In this document: positions 1 through 6,318 of the stretch, one piece after another | Layout: each line of letters starts with the position of its first letter | Numbering within the stretch: position 1 is the first letter of the stretch | Origin: an uncultured Eubacteriales bacterium | GTDB lineage: Bacteria > Bacillota > Clostridia > Oscillospirales > Acutalibacteraceae | Assembly (NCBI GenBank): GCA_934718145.1 | Contig: CAKUZC010000039.1 | Coordinates: 1 to 7,902 of the forward strand | Length of the DNA: 7,902 nt | Reading direction: 5' to 3' | Made by a program: the position numbers and the translations under genes | Notes under the pieces: model-generated | What the model was told of the DNA's origin: nothing | The model's database searches: none | Seen by the model: the letters and a program-made list of their open reading frames with translations, nothing else

Positions 1-77
1 AATTGTATTATATTCCGGAATATATTTAAAAAATTTAAGAATAGGATGTGATTGTTATGGCAAATTATTGGAAACTT
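1..77 (+). repeat. Direct repeat copy 1: 5' flank and first codons of the cassette
   Basis: Identical at every base to 710-786 (offset 709). It covers the last three bases of the expected -10 element, the 16-bp palindrome, the untranslated leader, the ribosome site and the first seven codons. Divergence begins directly after the Leu codon of MANYWKL. The repeat may extend left beyond the window. Confidence 0.95.
9..24. promoter_or_regulatory. 16-bp perfect palindrome, candidate operator, copy 1
   Basis: TATATTCCGGAATATA reads the same on both strands and lies just downstream of the expected -10 element of the first cassette, about 33 bases before the ATG. Its position around the transcription start suggests a repressor site. 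As RNA it would form only a weak AU stem with a CCGG loop, so a DNA operator is the likelier reading. Confidence 0.5.
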
Positions 78-452
78 GTAGAAGAGAAAGAGTATGACAA
101 AAATAAAAAAGAAAGCAAATATAAAAAAGCATATCGTATGACGTTAAACGAAGATAACTTTTTATATCTCCCTGATAAAGATGGATTCGTAAAATTTTTC
201 AAAAATGTTGAACATATCAAACAAAATTTAAAAGATTTTATATTTGTATCCGCAAAGCGTATAAGTTCTAATGTTAAGGATATACCTGACTTTGAAACAT
301 ACAATAAAGAAGTATTAGGTGGAAATCGCACCGCACTTTTAGATGAAGAATTACTTAAAAGATTAAATGAATGTAAGAGAGAAAGAGCTGATTATGAGGG
401 CAAAGAAAACGATGATTTTTCATATTTCCTCCGTACCGGGGAAAAAAGATAA
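57..452 (+). CDS. Cassette protein copy 1: conserved N-terminal region ending in VLGG plus unique charged tail; function unknown
   Basis: I do not recognise a known family. The chosen start is the ATG at 57 (131 aa), with AGGA at 43-46 ten bases upstream; a GTG at 48 is in frame but has no good ribosome site. The protein is soluble-looking and lysine-rich, with no signal peptide or membrane segment. It is paralogous to the product of 766-1110: both begin MANYWKL, share NFLxLPDK-x2-F-x-K-x-FK (about residues 34-49), a central FI and SNV, and Y-x3-VLGG (VLGG at residues 86-89, bases 312-323). By eye about a third of residues match up to that point. After VLGG the 42-residue tail is highly charged, with one Cys, and has no counterpart in copy 2. 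The abrupt loss of similarity after a double glycine suggests a leader plus a variable product, but this is inference. Alternatives are an orphan phage-type or immunity-type protein. Confidence 0.75.
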   Translation: MANYWKLVEEKEYDKNKKESKYKKAYRMTLNEDNFLYLPDKDGFVKFFKNVEHIKQNLKDFIFVSAKRISSNVKDIPDFETYNKEVLGGNRTALLDEELLKRLNECKRERADYEGKENDDFSYFLRTGEKR

Positions 453-545
453 TTTAGTAACTGTGATGTATTCAATCGCGGCATTTAAATAGATATAAAG
501 ATATTGCATTTTAAAATCATTGCAATTGAATTTTGATTGTGCTAG

Positions 546-602
546 AAAAATTTTATCCCCCGGCATTACGGGGGGTTCGTTGTGTATCAAATTAATTAAG
601 TC
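546..602 (+). repeat. Conserved 3' flank of cassette copy 1 (terminator plus tail)
   Basis: Corresponds to 1126-1185: AAAAATTTTATCCCCCGG, a short loop, a G run, then the exact 20-base match TGTATCAAATTAATTAAGTC (583-602). With the 5' repeat it defines a repeated unit whose interior is diverged. Between the stop at 452 and this flank are about 93 bases with no gene that I can see. Confidence 0.85.
557..575 (+). terminator. C/G hairpin after cassette copy 1, degraded U-tract
   Basis: CCCCCG (557-562) pairs with CGGGGG (569-574) around a GCATTA loop. The bases after it (GTTCGTTGTG) are not a clean T run, unlike the homologous terminator after copy 2, so termination may be leaky and read through into copy 2. 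Confidence 0.6.
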
Positions 603-683
603 AAAAAAGATTCATTATGGACCCTATTTTTTACTCATATGAAATCTTTGAAAAATAATTTATATTATTTTTATAAAAAATAC

Positions 684-712
684 TTGACATCATATATATA
701 TATATATATAAT
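684..712 (+). promoter_or_regulatory. Perfect-consensus sigma-A promoter of cassette copy 2 with TA-repeat spacer
   Basis: TTGACA (684-689) and TATAAT (707-712) are separated by exactly 17 bases. Nearly the whole spacer and the first bases of the -10 are a run of alternating TA. Both hexamers match the vegetative consensus at six of six positions. Gain or loss of one TA unit would give 19 or 15 bases, predicting much weaker transcription. Confidence 0.8.
692..710. repeat. TA dinucleotide tract (nine units plus one base) in promoter spacer
   Basis: Uninterrupted alternating A/T from 692 to 710, lying between the -35 and -10 hexamers and running into the latter. Such tracts are prone to slipped-strand mispairing. 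The equivalent position of copy 1 is outside the window. Confidence 0.9.
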
Positions 713-786
713 TGTATTATATTCCGGAATATATTTAAAAAATTTAAGAATAGGATGTGATTGTTATGGCAAATTATTGGAAACTT
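710..786 (+). repeat. Direct repeat copy 2: 5' flank and first codons of the cassette
   Basis: Identical to 1-77. The coding sequence that follows is strongly diverged, so the perfect match reflects recent gene conversion, a recent exchange of coding bodies, or strong constraint on the regulatory leader. Confidence 0.95.
718..733. promoter_or_regulatory. 16-bp perfect palindrome, candidate operator, copy 2
   Basis: Same TATATTCCGGAATATA as at 9-24. It begins six bases after the -10 element of the second promoter, so it overlaps the predicted transcription start (about 719-720), a classic repressor position. No cognate regulator gene lies in the window. Confidence 0.55.
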
Positions 787-1110
787 AAAGAAAAGGGAAC
801 AGAAACCGACTATAATGCAAAATATTGTATGCCTTTAGGAAGTGAATCTAACTTTTTATGTCTACCTGATAAAAATACATTTAAAAAAATTTTCAAAGGT
901 TATCCTACAAAAGAAGAATTAAATGGCTACGAATTTATACCCATAGAAACCTCTGTTAGCAATGTTGAAAAACTAAATTCATTTACTAACTATTATGAAA
1001 AAGTATTAGGAGGAACCATATACAACAGTAAATCTGGAAGAATGAATATGTCAGTAATAAATTTTGCCGGAGGACTGATTACAAGATTTAAAAAAAGTAA
1101 TAATAAGTAA
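766..1110 (+). CDS. Cassette protein copy 2: conserved N-terminal region ending in VLGG plus unique cationic tail; function unknown
   Basis: Paralogue of the upstream gene, 114 aa from the ATG at 766, with the same AGGA ribosome site ten bases upstream. An in-frame GTG at 757 is less likely. It shares the N-terminal MANYWKL, the NFLCLPDKNTFKKIFK block (about residues 29-44) and YYEKVLGG, with VLGG at residues 80-83 (bases 1003-1014). The 31 residues after VLGG are unlike copy 1: Ser/Asn/Lys-rich, net positive, with a short hydrophobic to amphipathic stretch (MSVINFAGGLITRF) that contains a second GG, and a KKSNNK end. This looks more like a small cationic peptide than an enzyme domain. It is transcribed from a perfect-consensus promoter (684-712) and stops at a strong terminator (1137-1161). 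No processing protease or exporter is visible beside it. The function is not known. Confidence 0.75.
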   Translation: MANYWKLKEKGTETDYNAKYCMPLGSESNFLCLPDKNTFKKIFKGYPTKEELNGYEFIPIETSVSNVEKLNSFTNYYEKVLGGTIYNSKSGRMNMSVINFAGGLITRFKKSNNK

Positions 1111-1125
1111 ATAAAAAAATAACAA

Positions 1126-1185
1126 AAAAATTTTATCCCCCGGAATTACCGGGGGTTTTTTATTATGTATCAAATTAATTAAGTC
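1126..1185 (+). repeat. Conserved 3' flank of cassette copy 2 (terminator plus tail)
   Basis: Counterpart of 546-602, three bases longer owing to differences just after the G run. The exact 20-base tail is at 1166-1185. It ends only eight bases before the stop codon of the opposing gene, so the cassette array abuts that gene on its right. Confidence 0.85.
1137..1161 (+). terminator. Strong, probably bidirectional intrinsic terminator after cassette copy 2
   Basis: Perfect 7-bp stem CCCCCGG (1137-1143) / CCGGGGG (1149-1155) with loop AATTA, followed by six T. On the minus strand the same stem is followed by ATAAAATTTTTTT, so it can also end the convergent transcript of the gene that stops at 1194. 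Confidence 0.85.
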
Positions 1186-1193
1186 GAAAAATA

Positions 1194-2663
1194 TTATCTC
1201 ACAAAAAATGCTTCTAAATCTTCAATAGACCTTATTCTCGGATCAATAGCAGATATTAAAATTTCAATGCTTTTAATATTTTTTAATATAGAACTAAGCG
1301 AAATAGAACTTCCGTTATTTAATAAAATCCTCTTATTGTTCGGATCTTCAGAAACAAAATCCAAAGAAATTATGCTGCCATTTGTCGCTTCTACTTCTTC
1401 ACCGCAGTTTATGCAAGACACATAACCACTTTTGAATAGTATTTCGATCATTTTTTCAACCGGAACAACAATAGCTTTCTTTTTTGCGGCGTGAGTTGCA
1501 CCGTTGACAAAAGTACATACAGCATTTCTTCCATCAAAGCTTATCCTAAAAACATTGAAAGGAGAAACAAACTTTTTCATCATCAAATAAGGTTCGAAAA
1601 AGCGATTGGCCATCATCATTTCAATATCTAAGCCTCTGACTATCTTATCGTGGTCCCATACACCAAAACTCAAATTCGGTCTACCATCACCCAAAAAGCC
1701 CCGATCTATAGAAGCAATCATATTATTTCCTTGTAAAATAACCATATGCCTAGCCATGTCATTTGCTTTAGACTTATTAATTTCAGATTGACGCAATTTT
1801 TCAGACATTTCTCTAATCTCATCGAGTTCTTTTTTACTATCCGATATTAAAGCTTGTGTATGTTGTTCCAACTTCCTTTTAGAGTATGGCAAAACTGAAG
1901 ATTTAGGTTCTAGGGATTTTTCCACTTTTTTCAAATTAATTTCCTGAGCTATAACATCTTTTCTTGCCTCTTCCAAGTGGCGTCTGGCTTTCTCCACTTG
2001 ACTTTTTGCATTTGCTCTTCTGGTCAATACTTCTTGTTCTGTCATAGCAGCAGCTACAGCTTTTTTTTCCGCATTTATTTTTTCATTTTCAGCTTTATTT
2101 CTGTCCTCTTTAGCTATCCTTACCGAAGCTTCAATCATTTCAAAATCTTTTTCTATTTTACTCAAATTTTCCCGTGCTCTCTTAACCTCATTTTGAGCTT
2201 CTTCACAAGACTTTCTTGCATCTGTCAATTCTTTAGAAACAGGACACATCTGGGGAATAGAAATAACCAGACCTCCTGAAGAACTGGATCCCTCACTCTG
2301 TGGCGCCGACGAAGCAGCTCTATCTTTCATAGCTTTTCTGGAATTTGCAAACATCTCAGAAAAACCCATACCTGCACCTTTTGACGATGAAGAGCCGGCG
2401 GATGCACCAGAAGAATTATTGGCTGATTCTTTTCTTACTTCTGACGAGCTATCCGATGATTGATTTGCGTTTGCATTCTTGTTTTTTAAAATTAAGGATT
2501 CAAAACCCGGCACGCGAATATTCGTAGTTGATTCATTATTTGCCTTTTTCTCTGAGCCATCACCCTTAGAACACTCCGCAACTGACGAAACTGAGACCAT
2601 AGAAATTGCTGACAGCGTTGCAGCCATAGTTTTGACAAAAAATCTTTTACATGATGATTTCAT
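1194..2663 (-). CDS. Secreted Ser/Asn-rich coiled-coil protein of unknown function
   Basis: Encodes 489 aa and I do not recognise the family. Residues 1-29 form a Sec signal peptide: basic start, hydrophobic core, and likely SPase I cleavage after SSVA. The nearby Cys (AEC) is not a valid lipobox. Residues about 31-130 are low-complexity Ser/Asn/Gly/Lys. Residues about 143-305 are Glu/Lys/Ala-rich with heptad-like spacing, probably coiled coil, broken by a Pro/Ser segment near 252-260. Residues about 306-489 look globular and contain a CINC pair (C417, C420) and further Cys at 383. There is no sortase motif, peptidoglycan-binding repeat, NlpC/P60 or CHAP catalytic signature, although the coiled-coil layout recalls PcsB/CwlO-type wall proteins. 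The start is supported by AAGGAAG about nine bases upstream and a perfect promoter at 2703-2731. It is convergent with the cassette array and divergent from trhA. An extracellular or envelope structural role is inference. Confidence 0.85.
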   Translation of the reverse strand: MKSSCKRFFVKTMAATLSAISMVSVSSVAECSKGDGSEKKANNESTTNIRVPGFESLILKNKNANANQSSDSSSEVRKESANNSSGASAGSSSSKGAGMGFSEMFANSRKAMKDRAASSAPQSEGSSSSGGLVISIPQMCPVSKELTDARKSCEEAQNEVKRARENLSKIEKDFEMIEASVRIAKEDRNKAENEKINAEKKAVAAAMTEQEVLTRRANAKSQVEKARRHLEEARKDVIAQEINLKKVEKSLEPKSSVLPYSKRKLEQHTQALISDSKKELDEIREMSEKLRQSEINKSKANDMARHMVILQGNNMIASIDRGFLGDGRPNLSFGVWDHDKIVRGLDIEMMMANRFFEPYLMMKKFVSPFNVFRISFDGRNAVCTFVNGATHAAKKKAIVVPVEKMIEILFKSGYVSCINCGEEVEATNGSIISLDFVSEDPNNKRILLNNGSSISLSSILKNIKSIEILISAIDPRIRSIEDLEAFFVR

Positions 2664-2702
2664 TACTTTAATCTTCCTTCTTTACATTTTAATCTAATGT
2701 TT

Positions 2703-2731
2703 ATTATATCTTAATTTTTTTAAAGTGTCAA
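2703..2731 (-). promoter_or_regulatory. Perfect-consensus promoter of the secreted coiled-coil gene
   Basis: On the minus strand TTGACA (2731-2726) and TATAAT (2708-2703) are separated by 17 bases and lie about 40 bases upstream of the ATG at 2663. This suggests strong constitutive expression unless repressed. It is back to back with the trhA promoter. Confidence 0.8.
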
Positions 2732-2749
2732 TACACAAACAATTTAAAT

Positions 2750-2777
2750 TTTACAACTATCAAAAATGTGATATAAT
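2750..2777 (+). promoter_or_regulatory. trhA promoter with extended -10
   Basis: TTTACA (2750-2755), a 16-base spacer, and TATAAT (2772-2777) preceded by TG at 2769-2770 (extended -10). The start of transcription would fall near 2784, leaving a leader of about 25 bases with GGAGG at 2795-2799. Confidence 0.7.
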
Positions 2778-2809
2778 AGTCTCCAAAAAATTTCGGAGGC
2801 TAAATCAAT

Positions 2810-3469
2810 ATGAATGAAAACAAAGAAACCATCAAACTGCAGTCTCACAAAAAACTAAATCTTCCCGAATACACAAAAGCAGAGGAAATAATGAATTCGG
2901 TAACACATGGCATAGGAGTTATATTTTCTCTGCTTGCTTACCCGTCTCTTTCAAAAAAATATTCCGGAAATTGTTTATTCTACATTGCTGTGTATTGCGC
3001 AACATTATTTATTTTGTATTCCGTTTCAACAATTTATCACGCTTTAAAACCAGGAAAATTAAAAGGAATTTTTAGAAAATTAGACCATTGTTCAATTTTT
3101 TTGCTAATTGCCGGTACATATACTCCTCTCTGTACCATATATATCCGTAAACCTGTCGCAATAAATATACTCATAGGAATATGGATAACCGCTCTGGCCG
3201 GGATAATAATAAATGCCATAGACGTAAATAAATTCTCGAAAATATCCTTGGCTTGCTACATTATCATGGGATGGAGCGTAATATTTATCGCAAAACCGGC
3301 CTTTGAAAGTTTAGATTCATTACAAACTTTGTATTTGATAACCGGTGGAATCTTTTATACACTAGGAGCAATACTTTATGTAATGGGCAAAAAAATGCGT
3401 TATATGCATTCTGTATGGCATGTTTTTGTGCTCGCCGGAAGTGTTTTTCATTTTATGATGATGTGGTAA
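2810..3469 (+). CDS. trhA: PAQR/hemolysin III family membrane homeostasis protein TrhA
   Basis: Encodes 219 aa, the normal length for this family, with about seven predicted membrane helices. Family signatures are visible in order: the E26-x2-NS-x2-HGIG block at the first helix (H33), S-x3-H in SVSTIYH (H77), LDH followed by the AGTYTP segment (D92, H93, residues 101-106), and HSVWHVFV near the C-terminus (H200, H204). The Ser/Asp/His set corresponds to the proposed metal-binding, hydrolase-like site of PAQR proteins. Bacterial members were first called hemolysin III. Work in E. coli and Bacillus points to a role in membrane fluidity or energetics, and haemolysis is not a safe inference. The start is supported by GGAGG ten bases upstream. 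It is transcribed from its own promoter and convergent with the ylmC-like gene; no strong terminator is visible in 3470-3505. Confidence 0.93.
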   Translation: MNENKETIKLQSHKKLNLPEYTKAEEIMNSVTHGIGVIFSLLAYPSLSKKYSGNCLFYIAVYCATLFILYSVSTIYHALKPGKLKGIFRKLDHCSIFLLIAGTYTPLCTIYIRKPVAINILIGIWITALAGIIINAIDVNKFSKISLACYIIMGWSVIFIAKPAFESLDSLQTLYLITGGIFYTLGAILYVMGKKMRYMHSVWHVFVLAGSVFHFMMMW

Positions 3470-3505
3470 AAATACTTGTATCTTTGTAAAACAAAATATT
3501 AAAAA

Positions 3506-3802
3506 TCATTTCCACCCTTTGAAGATTGAAGGAAACAATCCAAATTTTCTTCTACGTCTACATTGAGGGTGGTATTTTACTAAAACTGTATCTTCTCCGA
3601 CTACTTCTATATTTTCCCATTTTATTACAATGTCATCCTCTCTGCCGAAAATGCCAAAACATTTTAAACGTCCATAAACCACTATCGCCACAAGTTTGGC
3701 ACAATTCATATCAACTTCAACATCATTTACACAACCTATTCTACACCCATCTTTTACACTTATAACCTCTTTGTTTTTCATATCTACTATCCTACAAACC
3801 AT
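3506..3802 (-). CDS. ylmC: YlmC/YmxH-family PRC-barrel protein
   Basis: Encodes 98 aa, the usual size for this family. The pattern of the PRC-barrel fold is visible: KEVISVKDGCRIG (about 11-23), a short strand region with VEVD, then VVYGRLKCFGIFGREDDIVIKWENIEVVGEDTVLV (about 41-75), which matches the family's GR-x3-FG-x-FG-(R/K)-x-(D/E)-x-(V/I)-x-I-x-W-x2-I core. The C-terminal tail is basic (CRRRRK) and ends FKGWK. Family members are small cytosolic proteins found in spore-forming Firmicutes and annotated as sporulation proteins; their biochemical role is unclear. The start has AAGGAG (3812-3817) nine bases upstream. The gene is divergent from the P-type ATPase, sharing an 85-base intergenic region, and convergent with trhA. 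No clear promoter could be assigned on this strand. Confidence 0.85.
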   Translation of the reverse strand: MVCRIVDMKNKEVISVKDGCRIGCVNDVEVDMNCAKLVAIVVYGRLKCFGIFGREDDIVIKWENIEVVGEDTVLVKYHPQCRRRRKFGLFPSIFKGWK

Positions 3803-3824
3803 AACTACTCTCTCCTTTTCATAT

Positions 3825-3852
3825 TTGACTTAAAATAATATTTATTTATAAT
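3825..3852 (+). promoter_or_regulatory. Promoter of the P-type ATPase gene
   Basis: TTGACT (3825-3830), a 16-base spacer and TATAAT (3847-3852). GGAGG at 3871-3875 precedes the ATG at 3888. The leader is only about 30 bases, too short for a metal-sensing riboswitch. Confidence 0.7.
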
Positions 3853-3887
3853 AATGGTAGTAATTTGTACGGAGGGTATAGACAATA

Positions 3888-6239
3888 ATGGAGTCATCGG
3901 AAATTAAAAGATATAATCCCAAATGTAATTTCGGACTTACAAAAAAAGAAGTCAAAGAAAGGATAAAAGATGATCTTGTAAATGTCGATAAATCAATTTC
4001 AACTAAATCTAATTTAGATATAATAAAAGATAATCTTTTAACTCTTTTCAATTTAATAAATGTAGCTTTGGCAATTGCCGTTTTGTGCGTTGGCTCTTAT
4101 CGAAATCTTATGTTTATGGGCGTTGTAATATGCAATTCAATAATAGGAATAGCTCAGGAAATTCGTGCAAAAAGAACAGTAGACAAGCTTAATTTAATAG
4201 CTGCTAATAGTGCGAAAGTCATACGCGAAGGCAAGAAAGGCAAAACAAAAGTAGAAAAAATAGTCCTTGACGATATCATATTTTTCGAAAGCGGAAACCA
4301 AGTAATTGCGGATTCTATAATATTGGAAGGAAGCTGTGAAGTTAACGAATCGTTGCTTACAGGCGAACCTGATTTGATTCTAAAAAAACCCGGAGATATA
4401 CTGCTTTCGGGGAGTTATCTTGTAAGCGGAAAATGCACAGCGAAAGTCGAACATGTCGGGAAAGATAATTATGCTTCCAAATTATTAAAAGGCTCTAAAT
4501 ATATAAAAAAAACTAAGTCAGAAATAATGACTACTCTTAATAAAATAATAAAAATTATTTCAATAGCAATAATCCCTATGGGAGCACTCCTATTTTACAG
4601 ACAATTTACAACCTCCGGGTACGATTTGACATCGGCAATCGTCAACACCACTGCCGCACTAACCGGAATGATACCGGAGGGACTCGTTTTACTTACAAGC
4701 TCAGTCCTTGCAGTAGGAGTTTTCAGGCTCGCAAAACATAAAGTCCTTGTTCAAGACATTTATTGTATAGAAACTCTTGCACGCGTCGACACCATGTGTC
4801 TTGATAAAACAGGAACAATAACCGAAGGAACTTTCGATGTTGAAAAAGTTATACCACAAAACGGATTTTCTGAAAAAGATATAAGAAAAGCTTTAGTCAT
4901 GTTAACCAGCGTTCTAAATGATAACAACGAAACTTTTAAAGCAGTAAAAAGAATATTCCCGGCTGACAAATCAATTACATCTTCAAAACAAACTATTCCT
5001 TTCTCCTCAGAAAGAAAATGGTCGGGAGCAGAATTCGAAACCGAAGGTTCGTTTTTATTAGGTGCATCTGAATTTATATTTCCTAACAACTCAGAAAAAT
5101 TTTCAGAACAGGTAAAAACTTACTCTGAAAACTTCCGCGTTTTGGTTTTAGCTCATTCACAATACTCTTTCGAAAATTCAAAAGTACCGAAGGCAACTCA
5201 AGCAATGGCGCTTATCTTAATAAAAGACAGAATAAGATTTAACGCCGAAAAAACATTGAATTTCTTTAAAAAACAAGGTGTTGATATAAAAGTAATTTCG
5301 GGAGATAATCCTGTAACAGTTTCAAAAATAGCAGAAAGAGTGAACTTAAAAAACGCACACTCTTTTATAGACGCCACAACTTTAAAGACAGACGAAGATG
5401 TTAGAAATGCTGCAACAAAATATACTGTCTTTGGAAGAGTTACTCCTCATCAAAAGCAACTTATAATAAAGTCCCTAAAAGAAAACGGTCACACCGTTGC
5501 TATGGTTGGCGACGGAGTCAATGATGTTCTCGCAATGAAAGAGGCGGATTGCAGTGTTGCGATGGCTGGAGGCAGCGACATTGCCCGAAATGTCTCTCAT
5601 TTGGTTTTGCTTAATTCAGATTTCGCTTCTATGCCCAGAGCCGTTGCCGAAGGACGAAAAGCAATCAATAATATTCAGCGTTCAGCTTCATTATTTTTAA
5701 CTAAAACTATATATTCTTTTTTATTGGCAATACTTTTTTTTGTGATTCCGGCACCATACCCATTCATCCCAATTCAAATGACCCTTATAAGTGCAGTCAC
5801 GATTGGCATACCATCATTTGTTTTGGCACTTGAACCTAACCGTGAAAAAATAAAAGGCAACCTATTCACGAATATTGTAAACAAATCCATACCTGCAGCT
5901 CTTACTGTCATATGTTGTCTTATGGCATGCGTGGGAACATATATGCTTTTTGACATACCTATGGAAAGATATTCAACTTTAACAGTAGTTTCAGCGGGAA
6001 TAATAGGAATAATGCTTATTTATAACATATCTGTTCCATTTAATAGTTTGAGAAAAACCTTATTTTATAGTGTAGTTGCACTCCTTTTTATAGGAATTTC
6101 TTATTTTAGTTCACTGCTTCAATTAGAACCTTTAAATTTCATGAATATATCAATTTTAATTGTTATTACTCTAGCTTCTAAAATAATTTATGACAGCTTG
6201 TCTAAAATAAATTTTGAAAAATATATAAAAAAACAATAA
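3888..6239 (+). CDS. HAD-IC family P-type cation-transporting ATPase
   Basis: Encodes 783 aa: an ATP-driven membrane ion pump. Visible in order: TM1-TM2 (about 52-89), actuator domain with TGEPD (158-162, in place of the common TGES), TM3-TM4 (about 220-280) with the ion-site motif MIPEGL (261-266), phosphorylation motif DKTGT (D306), a short nucleotide-binding domain with FSSERKWSG (372-380), KDRIR (447-451), SGDNP (471-475), TPHQK (519-523), and the Mg-binding hinge GDGVND (541-546). TM5-TM10 fill about 600-767. There is no N-terminal heavy-metal domain and no CPC motif, so it is not a P1B copper/zinc pump. PEGL in TM4 and the DCSVAMAGGSDIARNVSHLVLLNSDF block resemble the bacterial Exp7/MgtA-like P2-type group of streptococci and clostridia (Ca or Mn export in some members). 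The usual Lys of KGA is replaced in LLGASE (390-395). The transported ion cannot be decided here. Confidence 0.93.
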   Translation: MESSEIKRYNPKCNFGLTKKEVKERIKDDLVNVDKSISTKSNLDIIKDNLLTLFNLINVALAIAVLCVGSYRNLMFMGVVICNSIIGIAQEIRAKRTVDKLNLIAANSAKVIREGKKGKTKVEKIVLDDIIFFESGNQVIADSIILEGSCEVNESLLTGEPDLILKKPGDILLSGSYLVSGKCTAKVEHVGKDNYASKLLKGSKYIKKTKSEIMTTLNKIIKIISIAIIPMGALLFYRQFTTSGYDLTSAIVNTTAALTGMIPEGLVLLTSSVLAVGVFRLAKHKVLVQDIYCIETLARVDTMCLDKTGTITEGTFDVEKVIPQNGFSEKDIRKALVMLTSVLNDNNETFKAVKRIFPADKSITSSKQTIPFSSERKWSGAEFETEGSFLLGASEFIFPNNSEKFSEQVKTYSENFRVLVLAHSQYSFENSKVPKATQAMALILIKDRIRFNAEKTLNFFKKQGVDIKVISGDNPVTVSKIAERVNLKNAHSFIDATTLKTDEDVRNAATKYTVFGRVTPHQKQLIIKSLKENGHTVAMVGDGVNDVLAMKEADCSVAMAGGSDIARNVSHLVLLNSDFASMPRAVAEGRKAINNIQRSASLFLTKTIYSFLLAILFFVIPAPYPFIPIQMTLISAVTIGIPSFVLALEPNREKIKGNLFTNIVNKSIPAALTVICCLMACVGTYMLFDIPMERYSTLTVVSAGIIGIMLIYNISVPFNSLRKTLFYSVVALLFIGISYFSSLLQLEPLNFMNISILIVITLASKIIYDSLSKINFEKYIKKQ

Positions 6240-6255
6240 TAATTTACTAATATCC

Positions 6256-6284
6256 TTGACTTAATATGGATTAAAGTCTATCAT
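6256..6284 (+). promoter_or_regulatory. Promoter of the 53-residue membrane protein
   Basis: TTGACT (6256-6261), a 17-base spacer and TATCAT (6279-6284), each five of six to consensus. It starts 17 bases after the ATPase stop codon. No terminator separates the two genes, so read-through from the ATPase is also possible. Confidence 0.65.
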
Positions 6285-6318
6285 TAAAAACGAAAAAGAT
6301 TGAAGGGAGAAATAATTA

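Noticed and set aside
48..56. In-frame GTG start adding three residues to each cassette protein (48 and 757)
   Set aside because: No Shine-Dalgarno site at the right distance, whereas AGGA is well placed for the ATG nine bases later. The identity of both copies here does not help to decide.
65..331. Minus-strand open frame opposite cassette copy 1
   Set aside because: Not preserved in copy 2 and explained by the Lys-rich coding strand.
504..527. Weak inverted repeat around ATTGCA...TGCAAT
   Set aside because: Only six base pairs with a long AT loop; expected by chance at this base composition and absent from copy 2.
1977..2279. Open frame on the plus strand within the coiled-coil gene
   Set aside because: Antisense shadow of the Glu/Lys-rich coding region: Phe/Ser-rich product, no ribosome site, no family resemblance.
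2571..2577. Possible lipoprotein Cys at residue 31 of the secreted protein
   Set aside because: The residue before Cys is Glu and the preceding positions do not fit a lipobox; SPase I cleavage after SSVA is more likely.
3470..3505. Possible terminator between trhA and the ylmC-like gene
   Set aside because: Only short AT stems (TTTG/CAAA and ATAC/GTAT); no convincing hairpin with a T run in either direction.
3853..3887. Metal-sensing riboswitch upstream of the P-type ATPase
   Set aside because: The leader from the predicted start of transcription to the ATG is only about 30 bases, too short for any known aptamer.
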